Assembly: GCA_934045075.1 (NCBI GenBank)
Contig: OW203723.1
Span: 21,033,615-21,097,614 of the forward strand
DNA: 64,000 nt
Source: Yponomeuta sedellus
Taxonomy: Eukaryota > Arthropoda > Insecta > Lepidoptera > Yponomeutidae
Direction of reading: 5' to 3'
The position numbers and the translations under genes are program-made. Under the pieces are notes generated by a model. The model was not told where the DNA came from, made no database searches, and saw only the letters and a list, made by a program, of their open reading frames with translations. Of this stretch, positions 21,290 through 32,358 are shown in pieces (positions within the stretch are counted from its first letter, which is position 1; each line of letters starts with the position of its first letter).

Positions 21290-21362
21290 GTTTCCGTGGT
21301 GTAGCGGTTATCACATCTGCCTAACACGCAGAAGGCCCCCGGTTCGATCCCGGGCGGAAACA
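21290..21362 (+). tRNA. tRNA-Val(AAC): tRNA-Val (anticodon AAC)
   Basis: The 73-nt sequence folds as a canonical cloverleaf. The acceptor pairs GTTTCCG with CGGAAAC (7 of 7). The anticodon stem is TCTGC/GCAGA around CTAACAC, giving anticodon AAC, which reads GUU valine codons (and others after A34 modification to inosine). The T stem is CCCGG/CCGGG around TTCGATC. The A box 'tggtgtagcggtta' and B box 'ggttcgatccc' are intact. A Pol III terminator TTTT begins five bases after the 3' end. There is no SINE body behind it, so unlike the other tRNA-like segments of this window it is a real gene. Confidence 0.97.
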
Positions 21363-21366
21363 TCTC

Positions 21367-21391
21367 TTTTGTTTTTCTTTTCTTTTTCCCT
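21367..21391 (+). terminator. Pol III terminator of tRNA-Val
   Basis: Runs of T (TTTT, then TTTTT and TTTT) begin five bases after the discriminator base. Confidence 0.85.
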
Positions 21392-21657
21392 TAAGCTTTA
21401 AGATCTGATTACTGGTTAATGATTCGAAAGAGTGCTTTCGATGAATTGTGTTTTTATAAATAAGACCGTGAGTGTTTATTGGATTGAATGTTTGTTAGAA
21501 ACATTCAGAGGACGCGTTTGTACTGTAAAATGCTATTAGAAGCGATATCAGGAGTTGTAAATTTATCGATATACATAATAAAATTGGAGCTATAAAATTG
21601 ATAAGCACACGCATCTCTCTACATTTTCTGTACACTTTAGGTACATTTTTCATTCGA

Positions 21658-21755
21658 AAAGGGCGGCGGTGGCCCGGTAGCAACAATAGACTCTGAAGCA
21701 AGAATCTAGGTTCGATTCTCAGTACAGGCACGTACCAAAGACTTTGTTTCGAAAG
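21658..21755 (+). repeat. K-SINE copy, tRNA-like head
   Basis: The head has 'ggcggtggcccggtagcaac' and the B-box-like 'taggttcgattctcagtaca'. It continues 'accaaagactttgtttcg', matching 4290 and 18885 in the other orientation. Confidence 0.5.
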
Positions 21756-21764
21756 TTAAGTAAG

Positions 21765-21985
21765 TAAGAAACGTTTATTCATGAATCATAACACATAATA
21801 GACCATACAATATGAATGACAACATAGAACGGTAGATTTAAATACACATAACTAACATAGACTGTAATAATATACTAGACTAACATGCAGACACAAACAA
21901 TTTGTAACTATTATAATATTACATAGGTTGATGCCAATGTGTGTTATGGTTATAAAAAGGCCGCTGTCTCAGCATATTGTCACGG
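21765..21985 (-). repeat. Probable retrotransposon 3' end
   Basis: It starts 'aagaaacgtttattcatg' (an ATAAACG-type end on the minus strand) and ends 'ggccgctgtctcagcatatt', weakly matching 10437-10680. Confidence 0.4.
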
Positions 21986-22082
21986 GTTATGAACCCGAGA
22001 CCACTGGTTTTCTGACAGGGCCTGCGCGTGACGACACGAGAAATCACGACGGATAAGAAAAACACTTAAATGCAATAATATA

Positions 22083-22310
22083 ACCTTATCTTAATAAGTT
22101 ACGTGCATTGGTAAAGTTATAGTGGCAATACTACTCGCTTAAGTGAAGGAAGACATCGTGAGGAAACCTGAGTGACTGAGGTGTTCCAGTACCTCTTGAA
22201 ATTGCCAATCCGCGGTGGGCACGCGTAGTAATTAAGCCAATACTCTATCTCTCTCTCTCTCTCAGAGAGAAGGTTTGTGCCCTGCAGTGGGACGTTTATA
22301 GAGTCCAAAA
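22083..22310 (+). repeat. H-family copy, longest
   Basis: It runs from 'gtaaagttatagtggcaata' through 'gacatcgtgaggaaacctga', 'gaaattgccaatccgcggtg' and a (CT)n run at 22243-22262 to 'gccctgcagtgggacgttta'. This copy gives the family order used for the others. No shared ORF. Confidence 0.65.
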
Positions 22311-22369
22311 AGAAACGGTTTAAAGCATTTAGGCCTTAGGAATCATCTAATGATGATTAATTTGATAAT

Positions 22370-22480
22370 CCTACTGGGCAAGCCATCTAAAAACAGCGTC
22401 CAAGGCACTGCAGCATCCAAGTGGTCCCTTCTAATGTAAGTGAAGGAGCCACTTGGCGTTGTATTCAAATCATATCATCT
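22370..22480 (-). repeat. Dispersed retroposon fragment
   Basis: The words 'ctgggcaagccat', 'gtccaaggcactgcagcatc' and 'agtggtcccttct' match 13684-13905 and, inverted, 37365-37465. Confidence 0.6.
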
Positions 22481-22567
22481 CATCTCACGACACAGTGAGA
22501 ACAGGACGAAAAGAAGAAGAAGATTAAGGCGCTTCGTGGTGCCAAGTGACGCCATGAATGGAAAAAA

Positions 22568-22805
22568 ATCATAACTTTAAAAAAACAATTTAGAGGCAAA
22601 AAATTCCACGTATGAGGGGATTCGAACCCGCGACCTCAGGCTATCCGTGCCAGCGCTCTCTCCAACTGAGTTAATGGGCGACTCACCGCCATCAGTGAAA
22701 TTTCGAACCTCTTTACACTATTCTCTGTATTACGCACAGGCAGCAGATAAATAGGTTTTAAAATTGTCCTTAGCACGGGTTAGTGCATTAAAAAGAATAT
22801 AATAG
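22568..22805. repeat. F-repeat foldback copy
   Basis: A minus-oriented unit with a tRNA-like core (22620-22680) is followed by a plus-oriented end from 'aaataggttttaaaattgtc' to 'gggttagtgcattaaaaa'. The junction is at 'acaggcagcagataaatagg'. The same end-to-end inversion is seen at 11768 and 40475. Confidence 0.8.
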
Positions 22806-22999
22806 TTTTGACCGTCTAAGAGTTTTGACTGTAATGTTGACTGTAACATATATAACAGTTCCCTAGGGGTAAGGGGTAAGAGTATATAACAGTTCCCTAG
22901 AATGATTATGAAAATGTTGGCAGCCATGCCTGGATCTGTTTGGTATTTAGTTCCACAAATTTAGAAACACTAAATGCTCTGTTTCTGTGTGTAATCCTC

Positions 23000-23130
23000 C
23001 GGCCAGATGGACCGACGACCTGAAAAATGTGGCTGGTGGTGACTGAATGGCGAAAACGGGATATCGGGTCTTGTGGAGCAACCTGGGGGAAGCTTATGTC
23101 CAGCAGTGGACTGCAATAGGCTGAAATGAA
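23000..23130 (+). pseudogene. LINE-B-related C-terminal end
   Basis: The plus strand encodes RWTDDLKNVAGGD, a stop, then LWSNLGEAYVQQWTAIG and a stop. Motif order is that of the LINE-B end, but the sequence is divergent enough to be a sister family. Confidence 0.75.
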
Positions 23131-23373
23131 TGACTGAAATGCTCTGTGTTACATGTGAATTCCTGGGTTTATTGCCTTTACGAAATCAGTGCTAAGTAAA
23201 CACAAATCACGAACCTTATCACCGGACCGTAGTATTGTGTGTCGGCCAGCTGCAAAAACTAAAAGTGACTACCCACAATAATTGACTGTGCTCGGCATTT
23301 CAGTCTACCCGAGACCACGCCAACTGTAACGCTGCCAAAACGTCGGGAATTAAGGTAATTACGTTTCACCTGA

Positions 23374-23737
23374 AGCGCTCGTGGCCTGGGCAAACCGAGT
23401 AATTGGAATCAATCACTTGGTTCAGCAACAACAGGCGCGGTCAGGTACAGGATGGGTGAGCGTCCCTTGACTACCGCTAGTGGCATTTTTCTGAGCGCTT
23501 CCGTGCTTCGCAAGGCACGTTAAGCCGTTGGTGCCGGCTGTCATATAATAGCAGTCGTTAAACCATGTCAGAGGCCTTACGGGCGCCTTGATAACTTCTG
23601 ACAGTAAGGCCCGCCACTGTCTTACAATCCTCCACCAACCCGGACTTGGCCCCCATGGTGGAGTATGGCTTAACCTTCCTGCGAACCAGGAAGAGACCCA
23701 TGCCCCAGCAGTGGGGACATACAAGGGTAGATAACGA
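23374..23737 (+). repeat. 5S-SINE copy 5 with target duplication
   Basis: The copy is full length from 'gcgctcgtggcctgggcaaa' to 'acaagggtagataacga'. The 5S-like block has 'cggtcaggtacaggatgggt'. An 11-bp direct repeat ACGTTTCACCT flanks it (23361-23371 and 23738-23748), which marks insertion by target-primed reverse transcription. Confidence 0.88.
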
Positions 23738-24090
23738 ACGTTTCACCTTATAAATAATCGCGAGAAGACCAGTTTAATATATAACTATGTTTGAGTTTCG
23801 TGATCATTAAGAAATACTTTAACAAAAAATATTTTCAATAACAATTTGTCATACATCATCATTCGACTTTGGAACTCAAATCAAACATCGTCCCGTTTCA
23901 CGCAGGCTTCACCGGTTAACAAGAGAAGGGTAACCCAGGTGCCTTGACAACGTTTGATGTCTGTGCCACCAGTGGTGGTAAGACAGAAGAACCACAAAAA
24001 ACCCGTCGCAACTTTGGTACATTGTGGCACAATTATGGATGGTAAAGTTGGGTTTGGCTCCTGCCTGCTTAGGTATTGACATTCAGCAAT

Positions 24091-24570
24091 TGACAACATT
24101 TAAATTTTTTAGCATACGTATTTTACTGTCTTAAAGGAAACTAGATACGAAATAAAACGACCCATATTTTTTATTTTCGGAAATTCGACGATGTTCATTC
24201 ATAATTTTCTTTTTGAATTTTATCTTATTCTAAAAGGACGTAACCGCCAAATGACGTCACACACACGGCTTAATAATAATTGCCGCCTTTTTACAAACCA
24301 TTGGAATTAAGAAAGTAATTTCTCCGACATGACATTTGAATGAAGTTGAAAATGACATCTGTCATAATTATCATTTTTAATATTTGGCAAAGGTACCTCC
24401 TCATTCCACCGTATGTGTGACGTCATCACACAATTTTTGGTTTTTATTTATTTTCTCTAAAGCTCATTAAGCAATAACAAAAAATCTAAATATTTTTTTT
24501 GTAATCAAGATAGCAAAATTAAGAAACGGTATTTTTAGTTTTGCGCGTTGTAAAATATGAAATGTTGTCA
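24091..24570 (-). mobile_element. CRE-containing MITE, copy 2 (480 bp)
   Basis: The ends are TGACAACATT and AATGTTGTCA. The whole length matches 3146-3619 in inverse orientation. The TGACGTCA palindromes are kept at 24252 and 24418. AAT on each side is a possible 3-bp target duplication. Confidence 0.82.
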
Positions 24571-24817
24571 AATTGTTGAATATTTTATGTTTCAGTTTTG
24601 TATTTTGATCTTTATATTTTAAACAGTAGCATTAGCGCCATCAATTGGTGAGTAGTAAGATTCAACAGTAGGAAGACAAAATTAGCTCCATCTCGTGACT
24701 AAGTGGGGAAGCGGCTTATCTCTCAGCTCTTCTCTCAGAAAGAAAGAGATACAGATATACTAGAAATGCTGTCACTTAGGCTGTTACCTACAGAGTGTGA
24801 CGAAATCCCTATTACAT

Positions 24818-25025
24818 TTTTTTAATGCACTAACCCGGGCTAAGGACAATTTAAAAACCTATTTAGAGGCTAAAAATTCCACCCATGCCGGGATTCGAAC
24901 CAGCGACCTCTGAGCTAATGCGCTACTCACCGGCATCAGTGAAATTTCGAACCTCTGTACAATATTCTCTGTATTACGTACAGGCAGCGACATCTGGCTG
25001 AAGTAATTAACATCACTTGCAGCCG
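24818..25025 (-). repeat. F-repeat, single minus unit
   Basis: It begins 'ttttttaatgcactaaccc' and runs through a shortened tRNA-like core (a deletion removes the anticodon region) to 'gcagcgacatctggctgaag'. No opposing end follows. Confidence 0.8.
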
Positions 25026-25029
25026 CTCT

Positions 25030-26099
25030 ATATAATCGTCATCTAATCATCTAAACGTCTATATAAACACTTTTTAGTAAAGGAAAAGTCTTAAAATTAC
25101 CTACGTTTTAATACCAGAAGAAATAAGTTTCTTAGTGAACAGCTACTGTTATAATATTTACTCGATTTCAAAGTTTTTCCCATAGCTAAATCGTGGTACA
25201 AATTCGCTGAAAAAGTCGTTAACTCTATTGAGTACCTACAGACCTTTTAGCTAGTCCAACTGGGTGTTATTATATTGAATAAACGTATGTGTAGGATATA
25301 TTTACGTAATTTCGGATCCTAATTCCAAACGGAATCGGTAATCTAGTTTAGATTTACATTCCTTTTTAGTCTGTGACAGTTACGAGTGTAATAAAGGTAA
25401 TCAATCTGACGAGTGCCTTCGCAAGGGTCTTTGATCGCGAAAACCGAGATATTTGATGGAAATTAATATTGCTGGGAGAATAATGACTTTGATTTGACAG
25501 GGTCTAACCATGCTCTTTATTTGTGGTCGAAATTGTGTCAACCTCGTGTGTTATATAAAATAAATATTATACCTTAATGCCGGGTTCTCCAAGTGCAACA
25601 TTAGACTGGTTGCTTCCGAAAGCAAATATAGTCCTAATCCTAAAAATAATGACACGACCATATTATAGGACATCGAAAAGTAATTTTCTTTTTTGACTTT
25701 AAATACTAGCCAGGAAGTAAAATATATTTTGTAACACCTGTTTTAGGGGAACGCTCAGAAAACCCAACTTTATACACATTTTTTTGTCAGCTAGGTAAAC
25801 AGAAAGATGGAATCAAAGAGATCTATTACGGCGTGTTTTGCCATAGCAGGAGTATTTTTCTGTTAAAATTCGATAATAATAGTGTAATATTAGATTATTA
25901 TAACATTGAGAATTACGAAAATGTATTTTATAATCTCCGTTTTAGGGGTGCTCTCGTAGAACCGAGCCTTAATAAAAAGCTTAAGAATTTATATTTGGGC
26001 TGTGTGGACGCTTATAGGCAGGCTGATAATCGTGATGTGATGGGAAAGAGCAAAGTAACCAAGTATCTAAATCCAAAGTAACAAGAAACAAAGTAATTA
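25030..26099. other. Unassigned intergenic stretch
   Basis: The open frame at 25833-26081 has no recognised domain. 'ttttaggggaacgctcagaa' at 25742 resembles 'ttttaggggaacgttcggag' at 48717, so part is probably a dispersed repeat. Confidence 0.45.
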
Positions 26100-26560
26100 G
26101 TAATTATTACGTGTAATACAGAGAGTAGGTGCGTAGGTGAGAGCCGGCGAGACGTCCATTAGCTCAGTTGGGGGAGCGCTGTCACGGTTAGGCAGAGGAC
26201 GCAGGTTCGAGTCCCGGCGTGGGTAGAATTTTAAACCTCTAAATAGGTTTTTAAAATTGTCCAGTAAAGATTGTACAATCGGGGGGCTTACTACTAAATA
26301 ATGTACAGCAACATGTGGCTGAAGTAATTTGCATCACTTGTAGCCCCGAGTACCTACTTTGAAGTACGTTATTACATCGGAATGATATCGCTGTGCCCAC
26401 TCGCTGTACCCGCATTAGCTCAGTTGGGAGAGCGCTGGCACGGTAAGCCAGAGGTCGCGGGTTCGAGTCCCGGCATGGGTGGCATTTTTAGCCTGTAAAA
26501 AGGTTTTTAAAATTGTCCGTAGCACGGGTTAGTGCATTAAAAAGAATATGATCTTTACTG
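26100..26560 (+). repeat. F-repeat tandem pair, plus orientation
   Basis: Two plus units have A boxes 'tagctcagttgg' and B boxes 'ggttcgagtcccggc' at 26205 and 26461. The 'ggtttttaaaattgtcc' end recurs at 26247 and 26502. The second unit has a perfect anticodon-like stem CTGGC/GCCAG. It ends 'gggttagtgcattaaaaaga'. Confidence 0.82.
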
Positions 26561-26703
26561 GTGCAATAAATAATTTAATAATAATTTGAGTTTAGGATGT
26601 ATGACTAGGTCGAGGAGCCAGAATTTCACTAAGTAAATATTTAAGTAAAGTTCTATCACGCTCTTTCCTGGGAAATTCGACGAGACAGAACTAGAGTTAA
26701 CTA

Positions 26704-27007
26704 CAGAGTGCTTAGTGCGAGTTTGACAGATCCAATCGAATAACTTTACGACCGCGTTAATCGAGTAGTGAGTATGAGTAAGTTAACCGATCGAACTGGC
26801 AAAACGCTGTCACAGTACAACTCGCACTCGCGTTTATTCGTGTTTTGGCTGGTGAACGTGTTCACTTCTCAACGTAAACCATAACAACTCGCACTCAGCA
26901 ATTTTTATTTCCATACTTGTCGCTAGGTGGCGCTTCCTCGATGCCATAGAAATATGAGTTTACGTTAACGCGATCGAGTATTTAAAAAACTCGCACTAAG
27001 CTTTCTG
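26704..27007 (+). mobile_element. MITE-2, complete copy (304 bp)
   Basis: The left end 'cagagtgcttagtgcgagtt' and the right end (complement of 'cagaaagcttagtgcgagtt') match at 18 of 20 positions. The body matches 9557-9820. Target duplication is not clear. There is no ORF. Confidence 0.82.
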
Positions 27008-27599
27008 CACACATTTAGTGTGAGTTAAGGTGACACTGGACGATGTTTAAATCATTTGAATACGTAGATGCAAACAATTAGAAAGTCATGTGTAAAAACG
27101 GGAGTCACAGAGTCGCGTATATAAAATACAATATTGTCAAAGAGATATCTGTCATCGTGATAAAGAATTCTCATGTCCCTAGTTTCATAACAACGAGCAC
27201 AAATATAAGACGAATTGTCCTCAAGGCAGACGTTGTCCTAGAAACGTTTCATCTCCAACCTTTATTGCCACTTATCTACGCCCTTCTTCCAGACTTTGTT
27301 TCTTAAAAAATATTGTTTCATTTCAAACTTGGAATGTTTATATTAATTTAATTACCCTCTATACAAAGACAAGCCGTGGCTTGGCGTGACGTTTTAGTAT
27401 AGCGCAGGTATGTTTAAGAAAAGGACTAAATTGAATAGTATTTCTTGATAACTCGCGACGCTCATACTTAGCGGAGGGAATTATAGTAAGTAGGATTTAC
27501 CTAATAAAAAATCGCGATTAGATACGTTTCAAATATAAAAGACTAACTATTTAACCGCTCGAATAAAATATAATGGCTCGTAAACCCGGTTGCTTGATT
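27008..27599. other. Unassigned intergenic stretch
   Basis: No domain-bearing ORF. No family repeat recognised. Confidence 0.45.
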
Positions 27600-27617
27600 G
27601 ATCAGGGTAAGCATCAT

Positions 27618-27930
27618 AGGGCGCGTTCAGTGCATGGATGGGCGGAAAATTGCCACGGACCGTCTGTGACTAACGCTAGTGGCAATTTTCCGAGCGCTAT
27701 ATACTGTGCTTCACAAGCAGTTGGTGCCGGTTTTCGTCGACAGATGGCGGTCTTAAAGCCAAGTCAAAATCCTCAGGGGGCGGCTTGAAAACTTCTGACA
27801 GTAAGACCAGCCACTAGTCTTGCCAGCCTCTACCAATCCGGACTTGGGCCCCGTGGTGGAGTATGGCCTATACCATCTCTGGGAAAAGACCCGTGCCCCT
27901 CGGTGGGGACATAATGGGTTGATGATGATG
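27618..27930 (+). repeat. 5S-SINE copy 6, divergent
   Basis: The 5S-like block is reduced, but 'ctaacgctagtggcaatttt', 'agttggtgccgg', 'cttctgacagtaagaccagc' and 'ggacttgggccccgtggtgg' are in the family order. The tail is 'gggttgatgatgatgaac', a (GAT)n tail of the kind used by RTE-type LINEs. Copy 13 shares 'agaccagccactagtcttgc', so these two form a subfamily. Confidence 0.78.
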
Positions 27931-28087
27931 AACTATTTAGACACATTTACCAGGTCTTATCGGAATTATTTATAGGCAAGATAAAGGTAAAGATTATTCA
28001 AACATGATTGGTCAAACATGAGTTACAGTCTGTTAGCTTTTAAAATATACCTTGGCTAATGGCTACTATAGGATACAATCGGATATA

Positions 28088-28507
28088 CAGGGTGTCTCAT
28101 TCAAATCGGTCAGTATGGGAAAGTCTGAAACTATAAGACATAAAATAAATAAAATGCATTGTTTTCATACAAAATGCAATCATAAGATCGTTACCTAAAC
28201 GTGTTGAATATTGTATTGAAAAAGTATGTGAAAACAATGCATTTTATTCATTTTAGACATCATGTTTCATGCAGACATTTACTGCTTAAGACCTACACAA
28301 TCGATATCTAAATAGAAATATTGTAGGTTTTTTTTTTTTTTCAAAACAACCGGGTTTGATTCCAGAAAAGAGTACAGATGTTTTTTAAGTGAATGAATGC
28401 AGTTTTTCTTGTTAATAAAATCGATGACATGGTTCCTCAGAACTGATCTTCGTATGTCTTATAGTTTTAGACTTTCCCATACTGACCGATTTGAATGAGA
28501 CGCCCTG
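28088..28507. mobile_element. MITE-3 with TA target duplication (420 bp)
   Basis: The ends are CAGGGTGTC and GACGCCCTG, flanked by TA on each side. About 55 bp of inverted repeat follows, including 'aaatcggtcagtatgggaaa'. A second inverted pair around 'aaaatgcattgttttcata' (28152 and 28232) is nested inside. There is no transposase. The TA suggests Tc1/mariner-type mobilisation. Confidence 0.8.
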
Positions 28508-28815
28508 TATTCGTGTAGTAGAAATATCGGAATTAATATAACGCTTAATTTCGAAATCGGAACTAATATAGTAAAGAAAAGTTTTATACAGAGCGGGAAG
28601 TAGTATTACACTCGTGTACTTTCGTCGAAAACCGAAGCCTACTCTAGAGCCCGACGTATATTCTAAAAGCTACAAGACTGTAAAAGGCTGTTGTGCAGGC
28701 TAACATTGATGTTTTGAAAGCGATGGCAGCACTTTTTCTTTTTTTAAGTGCAAATTAACTTAACAAATTAAATTAAATTAACATTTAATTTCAAAATAAC
28801 ATATCATGACATTTA

Positions 28816-29390
28816 CTGGGCGTAGTTAACTACTTTTTTGTAATCAGATTACTAACTGCGATTAAAAGTAGTAAAACTACATGTAGTTATGGTTACATGT
28901 AGTTAACTACAGTAATCAAACTACATTAAGTAGTTGTTAATTTGATTGCTGTAATTGCTGTAATCATAACTACTTATGATTATTGATTAGCTGAGTTGTA
29001 AAAACTTAGATTTCCGTTCGTTCGCACAATAGTAACGAACGGATATGCACACTGTCAGACACAATTAAATACACTACCCTGCATGCGTCGCACAAAAAGA
29101 AACACATGTACCCGACATGCAGGGAGTAGATAGTGCGCTCTAACTACCTACGTATCAAACGACAAGTCGATACATGAACGACACGCGCGCCACGCCTTTG
29201 TTTTTATACGCAAGTTTATTTAAAAATGTAGTTATAAAAAGTAATCTTGTAATTGTGATTGCAACTACAATTAGCAGTTAGTAATCAAAATGTTTAACTA
29301 CTTATTCTGATTACTTCATGTAGTTTGTAATCGTGATTATCAACTACTTTATCTAATCTTAGTTAGTTGTTAGATTACATTTTTCCCCAG
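28816..29390. mobile_element. Large foldback element made of TAGTTA/TAATC motifs
   Basis: The ends are CTGGG and CCCAG. Both sides are rich in repeated 'gtagttaactac', 'taatcagattac' and 'gtagttgttaa' words that can pair across the element. The central 250 bp is unique. No matching 8-bp flanks were found, so the class is uncertain. Confidence 0.6.
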
Positions 29391-29575
29391 ACAGGCACAT
29401 ACATTGCTTCTGGCCCCCCAGTAGGATACACTGTATCGTGAAACCCCGAAACAGCGACATTAAAAACATCTAAACATCCAAGACCTGGGGTTTTATTTGT
29501 CCCCAGCCGGGGATCGAACCCGGAACCCCTCGCATGGTAGGCAGATGCACTAACACTGCGCTACAGAGGTCGTCA
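29391..29575 (-). repeat. G-SINE copy 2
   Basis: On the minus strand the tRNA-like head has 'tgtagcgcagtgttagtgca' and B box 'ccgggttcgatccccggc', giving an intact T stem. The body has 'ccccaggtcttggatgttta'. It abuts the foldback element directly. Confidence 0.82.
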
Positions 29576-29951
29576 ATCTGGTCAATTAACTGTTTTTGGC
29601 AAATCCCCTTCCCTACATAATCTTTTACTTGTGAAACTAACAGCCTCGACGTCTATTTATTAACAAACATTTTGTTTTTGTAGTTAATAATGTTTATTGA
29701 CTTCGAGTTTAAAATTATATAAATGTCAAATAAAAGGGTTTGACAACAACGTACTTGTAGTATTACTAGCTGTATGACGTCACGAAAATAGACCATGGTG
29801 GACGCCAGCTATCATTATTGTTGATAAGAAGTACTAAAAAGTATAGTTACTAATCTACTCGTTTTTCAAAAGTAAGTACTTTTCTTCTCCTATTGTAAAA
29901 ACGACTTTTATATTTTTTTTGGGTAAATGAATTATGTACCCAATATATATA

Positions 29952-30170
29952 TTTAACTGCTGTGTGGTGTCGGCCTAGAGAAAAGCACCAACCCAATTTT
30001 TCAAGCGGGTGTCGTAAGAGGCGACTTAAGGGACACAAACCGGGGGGTGGGCAGTAGTGCCCCCTGCAGTACAATTCCACCGAACTGCGATCCCCAACCC
30101 GCATGCCCAGCGTGGGGATTATGGGCATTACCCAGTAGCAGTGGACTAGTATAGCCTGACGACGACGTAT
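29952..30170 (+). repeat. C-family retroposon, copy 1
   Basis: It starts 'aactgctgtgtggtgtcggc' and carries 'agaggcgactta', 'cagtacaattccaccgaact' and 'gcccagcgtggggattatgg'. A deletion joins this to 'agcagtggactagtatagcc' and a (GAC)n tail. Compare the complete copy at 41709-41970. Confidence 0.78.
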
Positions 30171-30845
30171 AAAAATGCTTGGGCCATTAAGTCCGCCGCA
30201 TTGTACGGTCGTTTTAAAAAAATATTTTCATAAAGTATCAATAAATTAAATAAAATCCCACTTACAAATTATGCCTATTTTACACACTCTGCTGTTGTAA
30301 CTCCAGGTTCACCGTATGTTTTATCTTGTGAATAATGTACTTTTTGAAACAAAGTTTTTTTTATGTAGACTATAAACATCCCACTAAGGGCACAAGTCGT
30401 CTCTAAAAGAGAGTGTACTTTTTCCTGAAAACTTTTATCTTTTGTGAAGATTAAGCAGTAATTCGATTGTCATGCGAGCACAGTGAACAATAATTATTAA
30501 CCCTCGTATTTTACTCTCGGTTTCTTGCAAATAACGCAAATTAATACATTTGAAATACGATAACCGTTTCCTGTGAAACGCGAGAGCATTGTTTCGGTGG
30601 AAAGTCAAATAAATGACGTAGATAATGATGATTGTTCCTCATTCATTTACGTAATTGCATCGCATTTGTGTTATAAATGCCAAGTCTGTAAATATATTTT
30701 ACTATATATTATGAATAACCGAAAAATATTTTAGTGCATTTTGACTAAAAATATAAACTACTTAGCAGGTGGGACTAACTTAGATACAATGTTGATTTCT
30801 CGTCTCGCCTGTTCAGCGATTCAATTCAATTATTTTTATTCATTA
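30171..30845. other. Unassigned intergenic stretch
   Basis: The words 'ctataaacatcccactaagg' and 'gtctctaaaagagagtg' (30370-30415) are a small H-family 3' end. The rest holds no recognised feature. Confidence 0.5.
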
Positions 30846-31000
30846 CTAGCTGACCCAGCGAACTTCGTACTTCGTTTTTTTTTCTCCGTAAGAAAAAAAA
30901 ACTCCTCGTACTTCAAGGAATAAACTCTCGAGATTTGCGCTTACTAACACATTCAGCGTTTTATTTTTATATTATAGATAAAAAATATGTTTACTTTATT
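30846..31000 (+). repeat. Fragment starting 'ctagctgacccagcgaactt'
   Basis: This start is similar to the 'actagctg' family but the body differs. It is a dispersed insect-type repeat; the right limit is uncertain. Confidence 0.45.
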
Positions 31001-31123
31001 AATGTTAAAGTTGTTTCACAATTAAAAGATTATGAGTAAAAGATACTAACGAAGACCTAACATATATTATTTTCAAAAAAAAAATCTTAATTAATAGACT
31101 TAAAATGAACAGAAGTCAAGTTT

Positions 31124-31352
31124 ATGTTTTACTAGTCGTGTGGCGTCACCCGCTGATTATTAGGGAAAATAAATTGTGTATTAACAGTAAAAAATATTTT
31201 CCCGCTGTAAAACGTAGCCTATGTGACAATCCAGGGTGTCAGCTAACTCCATACCAAATTTAATTAAAATCGCAGCAGCCGTTTAGACGTGAAGAAGTAA
31301 CAAACCTACACACTCACAAACTTTTGCCTTTATAATACTAGTGTGAAGTGTG
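31124..31352 (+). repeat. 'actagctg' dispersed repeat, copy 2
   Basis: The words 'ttagggaaaataaattgtg', 'ggtgtcagctaactccatac' and 'cgtgaagaagtaacaaacc' match 1808-2008. It ends 'tttataatactagtgtgaag'. Confidence 0.7.
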
Positions 31353-32183
31353 ATGTGTTTTTTTTGTTAAATAGCAAGTATTTTATTTTAAAAATCCTCA
31401 TAGATTTTTCTTAGTACCTGCATACCTTTTTGATTTAATTTTTATTTAGCTCATAAGATAAAATTTAATTGTAATACTCGTAAAACTCTGTAGCCGTACA
31501 TATATAAATGGTTAATTATTATTTCCATCCCCCACGGGACAGGCACAGCCTAGTGTGGGGGTCTGTACCTAAATGATGTACTTTTTATATGGCAATAAAC
31601 GTTTTTCTCTTCTTGATTCTTATCTTTATTGAGCAGCTAGATTAGACAGTGGCGAGATTATGATAGCGCCATATCTAGTGATTCTGTAAGGAATTTCTGA
31701 CAAAATAGATCATGTTTTCTATAAAGATTTTTGTGAAATATATTGTCTTTTTATAGCTTACGATACTCGTTCTGATAGGACGAAACGATAGAGATTTTAT
31801 TTATCAAAATTTGATTATTTGAAAGAACTTACAATCGGACATACTTACAAACATACAGACAGACACACGTCCAAAAATACATACTAGTAAATACATATAT
31901 ACGTACTACGTTTATATAGATTCATACAATAAAAAAAAATCGTACATACATAAATTCATAAGAGCCAAACACACTGACCTCTGCCGCAGTCGAGAAAAGA
32001 ATCTGGCATGTCATACATTTGCTGCGCAAAATAAATGGTCCGCCCCACCCTTTCAGCGTAAACAATCAACCTCCGACCGAGAACTAACGAGTTGAGACAG
32101 TAAACAATCGTTAACTACCGTCATACACCCACTGTATACTCTGTGCCTAGTAAAAGTTTCCTAAACTAAATAAGAATAAAATT
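31353..32183. other. Unassigned intergenic stretch
   Basis: No gene recognised. A run of 'acatac'-like words lies at 31840-31960. Confidence 0.45.
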
Positions 32184-32358
32184 TACATACATTGCTTCTG
32201 GCCCCACACTAGCATACCCAGTGTCGTGGGAACCAGAAACAACGACATCACAAACATGTAAACATCCAAGACCTGGGATTTTTTCCCCAGCCGTGGTTCG
32301 AACCTGGGACTGCTTGCATGGTAGGCATATACTCTACCACTGCGCCACAAAGATCGGA
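32184..32358 (-). repeat. G-SINE copy 3
   Basis: The minus strand has 'ttgtggcgcagtggtagag' (A box) and 'caggttcgaaccacggct' (B box), followed by the standard body and 'gccagaagcaatgtatgt'. Confidence 0.82.

Noticed and set aside
26401..26480. Possible tRNA gene (A box, B box, perfect CTGGC/GCCAG stem)
   Set aside because: The same sequence recurs many times with a fixed non-tRNA tail, no Pol III terminator at the right distance and variable anticodon loops. It is the F-repeat, not a host tRNA gene.
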